13,013 nucleotides of DNA from an uncultured Porphyromonadaceae bacterium (lineage in GTDB: Bacteria > Bacteroidota > Bacteroidia > Bacteroidales > Muribaculaceae): the NCBI GenBank assembly GCA_947175715.1, contig CAMWOD010000011.1:1-13013 (forward strand), in the 5' to 3' direction. The notes below the pieces were generated by a model. It made no database searches. It was not told the DNA's origin and worked only from the letters and a program-made list of their open reading frames with translations. The translations under genes were made by a program, and so were the position numbers. Positions 1 to 5,732 of this stretch are shown here, piece by piece (the first letter of the stretch is position 1; every line of letters begins with the position of its first letter).

Positions 1-42
1 GGTGATGGATTTAGGGGGCAGGTGAGGGGGCTGCGGCTGGCT

Positions 43-78
43 AACAAAAGCGCAGCCGAGAGGGGGCTCTCGGCTGCG
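43..78 (-). terminator. Rho-independent terminator of the alpha-amylase gene
   Basis: A perfect 12-bp inverted repeat (51-62 with 67-78, CGCAGCCGAGAG and its complement) closes on a GGGG loop. Read on the minus strand, the stem is followed directly by CTTTTGTT. It begins 37 bases after the amylase stop codon. Stem, small loop and U-rich tail are the full intrinsic-terminator signature. Bases 79-100 on the plus strand include a run of six T, so the same hairpin could also stop transcription from the left. I see nothing recognisable in bases 1-42, which are G-rich. Confidence 0.85.
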
Positions 79-115
79 GGGCTATGGTGTGTTATTTTTT
101 ATCGCGGGGTGGGGA

Positions 116-2215
116 TCAGAGGCGGATCTTGGTGGCTGATGTGCCCTGGCGGCGGATGTAGATGTTGCCGCTCGCGGGGTTGTCGACGCGGATGCCTTGC
201 AGGTTGTAGTATTCTACGGGTGAGTTGGCATCGGCGGCTACATTCTCGACGCCGCTGTTGCCCACGGTGATCTGCATTGACTTAAGGTCGACCTTGACGC
301 TGTATCGGCCGGGGGCTATCATCCATGACTCTGATGCCGAGGCGTTGACTCCTGCGGCGTAGAGGGCTACGGGCTGAGGTGTGCCCACGGTGATTCGTGT
401 ATCTTTGGCGGGTGCGCCGTAGCGGTCGCCGGTGTTGACCTCCGAATCCCAGTCAGTGCCTGTGACGGTGATGAAGGCGAAATATCCCGAACCGTTGCCT
501 GCGTCGTCGAATGTCACGTCGTAGGTGTAAATTCCGTTGTCACCTTTGGCGGCTACGGCTACGTCGTCGGTGGTGCCCCATGCGCTGCCGTTGACGTTAC
601 CAATCATGTATAGAGTGGTGGGGTATTTATCGGGGTCGGGAGTGTTGCCGTAAACGCCCTGGTCGCCGCTCTGGTTGTAAATATGGCCATTAATGGCTAC
701 GAAGTCCGGAGTCTTGGTGGCGTCTCCGTTGCCTGCGTTGAAGAGGCAGCCGGTGGTGCCTGTGGGGCATTTGTATACCCACACATCACCCTCGTGGCGC
801 GTCATTGCCACTCCGGGCCAAGTCGACTCGCTGCCACCCCAATAGTGGATGTAAGGTGTTGCCCACTGGGCTGCGGAGTTGTCCCAATATACGGTGACGC
901 TTTGGGGATCGGGGTTTGGATCGGGATCAGGATCGGGATTCGGGTTAGGCGAAACGCCTACTTTGGTCCACACGCAGTAGTCGGTGCCCGAGGCTTTGAT
1001 GTCGGCATTGGTGTAGCCTGCGGGTGAGGCCATGGCCGAGCCTATTTTCACTACCAATGTGCCTTTGGTGCCGGTCACTTCGGCCATATAGCAGTCGCGG
1101 CTGCTCTGGAGCACTTTCACGGGGCTCATGTTGTGCACACCCACTGCGTTGCGCACCTTGATGAGCTGTTGTATTGACGATGTATAAGCGTTGTAGTGGG
1201 GTAGAAACACACACGGTGTGCCGGGCGAGCAGAGCATAAATGCGTTGGCGGCCAATACGTTGCCGTTAAACTTGTTGCTGTCGCGGTAGGTGTCGTGGTT
1301 GTCGATGAAGGTCACGGCCAGCTGTGCGTAGCCGTAGTGTATCAGCCCGGCGGGCTGATCGGTATTGCCGTTGGCTTTCCATACCAGGCGGGTCATGTCG
1401 TTGGCTGAGAATGCGTTGTTTACGGCATACTTGAATGCGAAGTCGAATGCTGCCGACTCTTTGCCAGTCGATTCGATCCATGTCTTGAGGGCGTCGTAAG
1501 AGCCGTCCCAGTACTCGCCCACGCTGTAAGTGGGTTTAGAGTACTGATTGTACATTTTATTGTATTGGCCCGAATAGCCCTTGCAGTAGTCGTAGCGGAA
1601 ACCGGCGTAGCCATACTCCTCAAGCAGGCACTTGGTGTAGGCCTTGCAATTTTCCTGCACGTTGGCGTTGGTGTGGTCGAGGTCGCGGCCGGCGGCATAG
1701 CCGTCGCCGGTGTCGCGTGCGCCGGTAGGCTTGGGTTGGCCCGACTGATTGGCCACCTCGTCGTCGCTGCATATACCGTCAAGACCTATCTGGTAGGTTA
1801 CGCCGTTCCAGGTCTCGCGGGGGAAGTTGGTCCAGTTTGACACGCCCACGCGGTGGTTGATTACCACGTCGGCTATGATGCCTACGCCTTTTGATTTGTA
1901 TGTATTGATCATTGAGCGGAGCTGAGCTTCGGTGCCCATCGCCGAGGAGTGGTTGGTAAACCAATACACTGGCAGGTAGCCTAATCCACCCGACGATTTG
2001 GCGCTGTTGGGCACCCATATGAGTGAAAAATACTGCGAATACTCGTCAGCCTTCTGCTCGAGCTTTGACCACTTGGTTTCGGAGGTATAGGAGTCCCAGT
2101 AGAATCCCTGTAGCATCACCCCCTGGTAGTTGGCAGGCCAGCCGATGGCATTGGCGCTCAGCAGCGAGCCTACCGCTAAGCATAGCGATAATACTAAACG
2201 TTTTAATGATTTCAT
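116..2215 (-). CDS. Secreted multidomain GH13 alpha-amylase with starch-binding modules
   Basis: Predicted endo-acting alpha-amylase, hydrolysing internal alpha-1,4 bonds of starch or glycogen outside the inner membrane. The 699 residues begin with a Sec signal peptide (1-23, likely cleaved after ANA). The GH13 barrel covers about 27-340 and shows all four conserved regions: DVVINH (116-121), GFRYDY with nucleophile Asp209, VGEYW with acid/base Glu234, and FIDNHD with Asp308. A C-terminal beta domain runs to about 420. A Pro-Asp/Asn linker (423-437) follows, then a CBM26-like aromatic-rich module (about 439-523), a second beta domain beginning LYMIGNVNG that resembles SusE/SusF-type starch-binding domains (about 532-652), and a YYNLQG tail (about 654-699). 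The GFRYDYCKGY and FIDNHDT wording resembles plant-type amylases. It lies downstream of pfkA on the same strand, separated by a strong hairpin. I found no convincing consensus promoter in the 43 bases between hairpin and start, so its transcription start is unclear. Enzyme class is secure; the two accessory-module assignments are from memory of family patterns. Confidence 0.93.
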   Translation of the reverse strand: MKSLKRLVLSLCLAVGSLLSANAIGWPANYQGVMLQGFYWDSYTSETKWSKLEQKADEYSQYFSLIWVPNSAKSSGGLGYLPVYWFTNHSSAMGTEAQLRSMINTYKSKGVGIIADVVINHRVGVSNWTNFPRETWNGVTYQIGLDGICSDDEVANQSGQPKPTGARDTGDGYAAGRDLDHTNANVQENCKAYTKCLLEEYGYAGFRYDYCKGYSGQYNKMYNQYSKPTYSVGEYWDGSYDALKTWIESTGKESAAFDFAFKYAVNNAFSANDMTRLVWKANGNTDQPAGLIHYGYAQLAVTFIDNHDTYRDSNKFNGNVLAANAFMLCSPGTPCVFLPHYNAYTSSIQQLIKVRNAVGVHNMSPVKVLQSSRDCYMAEVTGTKGTLVVKIGSAMASPAGYTNADIKASGTDYCVWTKVGVSPNPNPDPDPDPNPDPQSVTVYWDNSAAQWATPYIHYWGGSESTWPGVAMTRHEGDVWVYKCPTGTTGCLFNAGNGDATKTPDFVAINGHIYNQSGDQGVYGNTPDPDKYPTTLYMIGNVNGSAWGTTDDVAVAAKGDNGIYTYDVTFDDAGNGSGYFAFITVTGTDWDSEVNTGDRYGAPAKDTRITVGTPQPVALYAAGVNASASESWMIAPGRYSVKVDLKSMQITVGNSGVENVAADANSPVEYYNLQGIRVDNPASGNIYIRRQGTSATKIRL
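905..949 (-). repeat. Pro-Asp/Asn hexanucleotide repeat encoding the amylase linker
   Basis: The bases encode alternating Pro and Asp/Asn (residues 423-437 of the amylase): eight prolines separated by seven acidic or amide residues. At DNA level it is an imperfect hexamer repeat, mostly GGATCG on the plus strand. Such linkers are flexible, protease-resistant spacers between a catalytic core and carbohydrate-binding modules, which fits its place between the GH13 unit and the CBM26-like domain. The repeat could expand or contract in frame by slippage. Confidence 0.85.
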
Positions 2216-2257
2216 GATATGATTGGTAAAAATGTAAGATGATACTTGGATGTAGCC

Positions 2258-2298
2258 CCTAAGGTTGTGGGTGTAAGTATGTACACCCCAACCTTAGG
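2258..2298 (-). terminator. Long hairpin between pfkA and the amylase gene
   Basis: Bases 2258-2275 pair with 2282-2298 in a 17-bp stem with a single bulged T (2268) and a six-base loop AGTATG. It starts 33 bases after the pfkA stop and ends 42 bases before the amylase start, so it is best read as the pfkA terminator. No U-tract follows directly on the minus strand (the next bases are GGGCTACATCC). Intrinsic termination is therefore not certain, and the hairpin could instead be a processing or mRNA-stability element. The remaining bases of this gap (2216-2257 and 2299-2331) show nothing I recognise. Confidence 0.6.
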
Positions 2299-2331
2299 AT
2301 GCTGTATGCTGTCATTGCCTTCTTAATGGCG

Positions 2332-3312
2332 TTAAATCGATAGGCGGCGCAGGGTTGAGAGCAGGTCGCGGTTGATAGGCTTGTCGTTTTTGATGGCCTT
2401 GGTGAAGGGCACGTATACTATCTCATCGTTCTTCACGCCTATCATCACATTGCGCTGGTCGTCGAGCAGAGCATCGATAGCGGCAGCGCCCATGCGCGAC
2501 GCCAGGATGCGGTCGTGGGCCGTGGGCGAACCACCTCGCTGCAGGTGACCGAGGATTGACACGCGCACGTCGTATCCCGGATACTCCTTGTTGACGCGAT
2601 CGGCCAAGGCCATCGCACCGCCGGTGACGGGGCTCTCGGCCACGAGCACTATCGACGAGTTCTTGCTCTTGCGGAATCCGTTCTGTATCAGTTCAGCCAA
2701 CTGGTCGACCTCGGTTGAAATCTCGGGGATGATGGCAGCCTCGGCTCCAGAGGCTATAGCGCCGTTGAGGGCGAGGAAGCCGGCGTCGCGGCCCATCACC
2801 TCGATGAAGAATAGGCGCTCGTGGCTTGTGGCGGTGTCGCGTATCTTGTCGACACACTGCATTATGGTGTTAAGCGCCGTGTCGTAGCCTATGGTGGTGT
2901 CGGTGCCGTAGAGATCGTTGTCGATTGTACCCGGCAATCCGATGATCGGGAAATTGAACTCGTTGGCAAATATGCGCGCTCCAGTCAGAGAGCCGTCGCC
3001 ACCTATCACCACCAGAGCGTCGATCTCGTGACGGCGCAGTATGTCGTAAGCCAGCTGACGTCCTTCTGGAGTCTGGAACTCCTTGCAGCGGGCCGTTTTA
3101 AGTATTGTGCCGCCCATCTGTATGATGTTTGACACATTTTGGGTTTTGAAGTCAACTATCTCATCGGTGATCAGTCCGCGGTAGCCACGGTAAATACCTT
3201 TTACCTTAAAACCGCTATAAATCGCCGAACGTGTCACCGCACGTATCGCAGCATTCATGCCAGGAGCGTCACCTCCCGAGGTGAGTATGCCCACGCACTT
3301 TATCTCAGCCAT
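2332..3312 (-). CDS. pfkA: ATP-dependent 6-phosphofructokinase
   Basis: Cytoplasmic enzyme phosphorylating fructose 6-phosphate to fructose 1,6-bisphosphate, the committing step of glycolysis. At 326 residues it has the length of bacterial ATP-type PFK. The nucleotide loop TSGGDAPGMN (11-20) and GGDGS (104-108) are intact. Gly rather than Asp after GGD at position 107 is the mark of ATP-using rather than pyrophosphate-using enzymes. The catalytic PGTIDND (127-133, with Asp131 as base), MGRDAG (173-178) and the sugar-phosphate-binding GHLQRGGSPTAHDR (255-268) are also present. Start MAEIKCVGI lies right at the conserved N-terminal strand, so little room exists for another start. It is divergent from the FKBP gene; a TAAGTTTG box about 60 bases upstream is a likely promoter element. 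The long hairpin downstream probably ends the transcript. Confidence 0.97.
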   Translation of the reverse strand: MAEIKCVGILTSGGDAPGMNAAIRAVTRSAIYSGFKVKGIYRGYRGLITDEIVDFKTQNVSNIIQMGGTILKTARCKEFQTPEGRQLAYDILRRHEIDALVVIGGDGSLTGARIFANEFNFPIIGLPGTIDNDLYGTDTTIGYDTALNTIMQCVDKIRDTATSHERLFFIEVMGRDAGFLALNGAIASGAEAAIIPEISTEVDQLAELIQNGFRKSKNSSIVLVAESPVTGGAMALADRVNKEYPGYDVRVSILGHLQRGGSPTAHDRILASRMGAAAIDALLDDQRNVMIGVKNDEIVYVPFTKAIKNDKPINRDLLSTLRRLSI

Positions 3313-3371
3313 TTCTCTGTAGTATTTTTATCGATTAATCTCTGTTTGGTAGGTTAATTGCTATCAAGCTG

Positions 3372-3379
3372 CAAACTTA
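3372..3379 (-). promoter_or_regulatory. Probable -7 element of the pfkA promoter
   Basis: On the minus strand the bases read TAAGTTTG, matching the Bacteroidetes primary sigma factor -7 consensus TAnnTTTG exactly. The predicted transcription start would give a 5' leader of about 50 bases before pfkA. The -33 box is poor: 19 bases upstream the sequence is GTGG rather than TTTG. This is a half-supported promoter. Confidence 0.45.
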
Positions 3380-3574
3380 CAAAAAAATTGCGATTATCCC
3401 ACACACCACCCCACAAATCTATCTCTACATTCTATTGACCGACGTCTCGAGGCTGATCAACCTAAACTTTTGAGGGGGGAAGATGGTTATAATAGCAAAA
3501 GTGAATGGCAACCTCTCATTCGCTATATATTCCCGGTGAGGCGCGTTTCCCGACGATGTGGTCGCGCCCCACTT

Positions 3575-3605
3575 TTTGATGTTATCGAACTTTTGCTTAA
3601 TTTTG
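3575..3605 (+). promoter_or_regulatory. Bacteroidetes-type promoter of the FKBP pair
   Basis: TTTG at 3575-3578, exactly 19 bases, then TAATTTTG at 3598-3605. This is a full match to the published Bacteroides consensus TTTG-N19-TAnnTTTG used by the primary sigma factor. Transcription should begin near 3612, giving a 5' leader of about 60 bases. It falls inside the longest possible reading frame (from 3558), which rules out the upstream start and favours ATG at 3672. Confidence 0.8.
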
Positions 3606-3671
3606 TGCGTTATCTCACCGACGGGTCAAAAACCTGCGATAACATTCAAAATTCAAGAAGAAAAAGTATAT

Positions 3672-4400
3672 ATGTCGAAAGTTAAACATTTTTTGTGGAA
3701 AGGATTGGCGATATTGGGCTTAATTGCCCTACCTTTGCAGTCGTTTTCGCAAGACAAAAAAAATAATAAAGATATGGAAAACAACAATCTTGACCGTATC
3801 AGCTACGCTTTAGGGCTGAGCATGGGCAACAATTTCCGCTCGTCGGGCATTCAGCAAATCAATATTCAAGACTTCGCCGACGGTGTAGCCGCCGTGATGA
3901 ACGGGGTAACACCCAAGATGACCTACGACGAGGCCAAGGAGGAGATACGTAAATATTTCACCGATCTTGAGGCTAAGCAGCAGGCCGAGGCCGCCAAGAT
4001 GGGAGAAATCAACAAGCAGGCCGGCGAGGCTTTCCTGGCCGAGAACGGCAAGCGTGTGGAAGTGACCACTCTCCCTTCAGGTCTGCAATACGAAGTGCTC
4101 ACCGAGGGGGACGGCCCGCAGCCTACAGCTCAGGACCAGGTGGAAGTACACTACACCGGCAAGCTGATTGACGGCACGGTATTTGACTCGTCGGTAGATC
4201 GCGGCGTTCCCGCCACATTCGGCGTGACACAGGTGATACCCGGATGGGTTGAGGCCCTGCAGCTCATGAAGGCCGGCTCGAAGTGGCGTCTGTTTATCCC
4301 CTCGCAGCTCGCTTACGGCCCCAACGGCGCAGGCGGTGTGATAGGTCCCAACTCCACACTGATCTTCGACGTTGAGCTGTTAAAAGTGCTCGGCAAGTAA
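3672..4400 (+). CDS. Exported FKBP-type peptidyl-prolyl cis-trans isomerase
   Basis: Predicted to speed cis-trans isomerisation of prolyl bonds in proteins folding outside the cytoplasm. From ATG 3672 it has 242 residues. A signal peptide (about 1-26, ending SFS before Gln27) is followed by an FKBP-N-type helical module (about 40-125, LDRISYALGLSMG) and an FKBP domain (about 137-240). The pocket residues of FKBP12 have counterparts: Tyr161 (HYTG), Phe171-Asp172 (FDSS), Val188-Ile189-Pro190 and Trp192, Tyr215 (AYG) and Phe232, so activity is expected. A start at 3558 is open but lies upstream of the promoter. A second in-frame ATG at residue 35 (3774, MENNNLDRIS) matches where cytosolic FklB-like proteins begin, so a signal-less form is possible. 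It heads a two-gene FKBP set with the lipoprotein 94 bases downstream. Confidence 0.92.
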   Translation: MSKVKHFLWKGLAILGLIALPLQSFSQDKKNNKDMENNNLDRISYALGLSMGNNFRSSGIQQINIQDFADGVAAVMNGVTPKMTYDEAKEEIRKYFTDLEAKQQAEAAKMGEINKQAGEAFLAENGKRVEVTTLPSGLQYEVLTEGDGPQPTAQDQVEVHYTGKLIDGTVFDSSVDRGVPATFGVTQVIPGWVEALQLMKAGSKWRLFIPSQLAYGPNGAGGVIGPNSTLIFDVELLKVLGK

Positions 4401-4416
4401 GCACTACAACTTATTC

Positions 4417-4472
4417 CGCGCAAACCACATCGGCCTGTAGTCGGTGTGATTTGCGTGTATATAGTATATACA
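4417..4472 (+). promoter_or_regulatory. Hairpin and 17-bp palindrome between the two FKBP genes
   Basis: Two structures overlap in the 94-base spacer. An imperfect hairpin pairs 4417-4433 with 4441-4457, including CGCAAA with TTTGCG and CACA with TGTG, with one C-A mismatch and three G-T pairs. At 4456-4472 the sequence TGTATATAGTATATACA is a perfect inverted repeat around one central base, ending 22 bases before the next start codon. The hairpin may attenuate read-through from the first FKBP gene; the palindrome could bind a dimeric regulator or fold at the 5' end of the second message. No TAnnTTTG box is visible here, so the second gene probably depends at least partly on read-through. Function is inferred. 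Confidence 0.4.
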
Positions 4473-4494
4473 AACCAATCAACACAACATAACG

Positions 4495-5430
4495 ATGAAA
4501 AAACTATTGATGATTTGCGCAGCCGCAGCTATGATGCTCGGCGTAGCATCATGTAACAGCAACAAAACTAACGATGAGGAAAAGGGCTTGTTCGAAAGCG
4601 ATAGCTTCCGCGACTCAGTGAGCCAGCTTGCTGGTAAGGCTTACGGTATGCAGAACAATATGCAGCTCAACTACTATCTGAATAGCCTTCCTGACTCAGC
4701 ACGCAACTCGTTCAACAAGGAGGAGTTCATCCGCGGTATGGTGCGCGCCCTCAAGACCGATACCACCAGCGAAAGCTATCTTACCGGCTTCATGCAGGGT
4801 ACGCAGATGCTTCAGTTCATGCTTCAGCAGAACAGTGCAGCCCCTATTGACATCGACACATTTATCAAGGTTTTCACCAACGAGTTCCTTAAGGATTCGA
4901 TCGCTCCTGAGGAGATGTCCAAGGTAGCTGGCGAATTCCAGTTTATGCTCACCCGCATTCAGGAGGAGAAGATGCGCCGCCGCGACATCGAGCGTCAGAA
5001 GGATCCCGTAGCCGTAGCCAATAAGAATGCCGGCCTGAAGGCTATAGCCGACGCTAAGGCTGCCAATCCCAATCTGAAAACTTCGGAATCGGGTCTTGTT
5101 TATGAAATCATCGAGCCCGGTGAGGGTGACAAAGTGCCTTACAACGGTCAGGTATCGGTGATTTACACTGGTAAGTTCACTGACGGCAAGGTATTTGACT
5201 CATCCAATGGCGAGCCCGTTTCATTCAATGTTCAGAATGTGGTTAAGGGCTTTGGCGAAGGTCTGCAACTGCTTGGCAAGGGAGGCAAGGCCCTGCTTTA
5301 CATCCCTGGCGACCTGGCCTACGGCATCAATGGAGCGCCTCAGGGAGGCATTGGCCCCAACACCACACTCGTGTTTGAGATTGAAGTGGTCGACTTCATC
5401 GATCCTTCCATCCAGCGCTTCGCTGACTGA
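4495..5430 (+). CDS. FKBP-type peptidyl-prolyl isomerase lipoprotein
   Basis: Lipid-anchored folding catalyst of the cell envelope. The 311 residues begin with a lipoprotein signal peptide whose lipobox VASC puts the acylated residue at Cys20. An FKBP-N-like helical region follows (about 38-160), containing LNSLPDS (62-68), DTTS (89-92) and APID (116-119). A charged connector (about 157-195) leads to the FKBP domain (about 198-302). Pocket residues are present: Tyr224 (IYTG), Phe234-Asp235 (FDSS), Val249-Val250, Tyr276 (AYG) and Phe294. The usual Trp is replaced by Phe253 (KGFGE), a common and tolerated change. The N-terminal half is clearly related to the lipoprotein encoded at 11449-12324, which lacks the catalytic half. 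The start is fixed by the signal peptide. Transcription stops at the strong hairpin 37 bases after the stop codon. Confidence 0.93.
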   Translation: MKKLLMICAAAAMMLGVASCNSNKTNDEEKGLFESDSFRDSVSQLAGKAYGMQNNMQLNYYLNSLPDSARNSFNKEEFIRGMVRALKTDTTSESYLTGFMQGTQMLQFMLQQNSAAPIDIDTFIKVFTNEFLKDSIAPEEMSKVAGEFQFMLTRIQEEKMRRRDIERQKDPVAVANKNAGLKAIADAKAANPNLKTSESGLVYEIIEPGEGDKVPYNGQVSVIYTGKFTDGKVFDSSNGEPVSFNVQNVVKGFGEGLQLLGKGGKALLYIPGDLAYGINGAPQGGIGPNTTLVFEIEVVDFIDPSIQRFAD

Positions 5431-5466
5431 TAGAATAGACATCCAACATAACTATCAACCCAATCT

Positions 5467-5510
5467 TGGCTCCCGACAGCTTTTGCTGCATCGGGAGCCA
5501 TTGCTTTTCT
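5467..5510 (+). terminator. Rho-independent terminator of the FKBP gene pair
   Basis: TGGCTCCCGA (5467-5476) pairs perfectly with TCGGGAGCCA (5491-5500). Inside it, CAGC (5477-5480) pairs with GCTG (5485-5488) around a TTTT loop, leaving a CA bulge. The T-rich run TTGCTTTTCT follows at once. It begins 37 bases after the stop of the FKBP lipoprotein gene. Confidence 0.85.
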
Positions 5511-5683
5511 GCTCAAAAAAGTAAGACACTATGGAAGAGGTTGCCATGATTAGGCGGGAAAGCAGTTATAAAAGGGCATACATCAAATAATGGAATAGAA
5601 AGTAAAGATTCTTTGGGGGATGAGGGGGTCATGGATTTATGTTATTATGCGATTAATTAGGAATAGTTAACAAATTTTTGCGT

Positions 5684-5691
5684 TACTTTTG
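5684..5691 (+). promoter_or_regulatory. Probable -7 element of the GHL10-trmD promoter
   Basis: TACTTTTG matches the Bacteroidetes -7 consensus TAnnTTTG. Transcription would start near 5698, leaving a leader of about 35 bases. At the expected -33 position (5661-5664) the sequence is GAAT, so the upstream box is missing or shifted. Being the only consensus-like element after the preceding terminator, it is the best candidate for both the hydrolase and trmD. Confidence 0.5.
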
Positions 5692-5732
5692 TGAGCTAAA
5701 AACGGACAACTAACAATAATCCATAAAACACA

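Larger units (their letters stand above)
3313..3671. other. Divergent intergenic region between pfkA and the first FKBP gene
   Basis: A 359-base spacer with no gene I can support. It holds a likely pfkA promoter element near its left end and a very good Bacteroidetes-type promoter near its right end, annotated separately. A 6-bp inverted repeat (GGCGCG at 3540-3545, CGCGCC at 3563-3568) sits just upstream of the right-hand promoter, where an operator could lie, but it is short. The middle (about 3400-3540) shows no structure or coding pattern that I recognise. The short open frames here have no homology I can see. Confidence 0.7.
5431..5732. other. Intergenic region before the GHL10 hydrolase gene
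   Basis: This 302-base gene-free stretch contains the terminator of the FKBP genes (5467-5510) on its left and a promoter element of the hydrolase gene (5684-5691) on its right. The section between (about 5511-5680) turns AT-rich towards its right end. I see no coding pattern, stable hairpin or repeat in it. Confidence 0.7.

Noticed and set aside
905..949. Short repeats as a CRISPR array or regulatory iterons
   Set aside because: The units are contiguous six-base codons for a Pro-Asp linker inside a gene, with no spacers.
683..1027. Plus-strand open frame opposite the amylase
   Set aside because: It is antisense to well-conserved amylase domains, has repeat-derived Gly/Ile-rich sequence from the linker, and shows no family pattern.
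2229..2236. TACATTTT on the minus strand as the amylase -7 promoter box
   Set aside because: It misses the final G of TAnnTTTG, has GGGG at the -33 position, and would leave a leader of only about six bases.
3540..3568. GGCGCG/CGCGCC inverted repeat upstream of the FKBP promoter, as an operator
   Set aside because: Only six base pairs with a 17-base loop; such a match is easily due to chance.
3558..3671. Longer N-terminal start for the first FKBP
   Set aside because: The consensus promoter (3575-3605) lies inside this extension, and the downstream ATG at 3672 begins a normal signal peptide.
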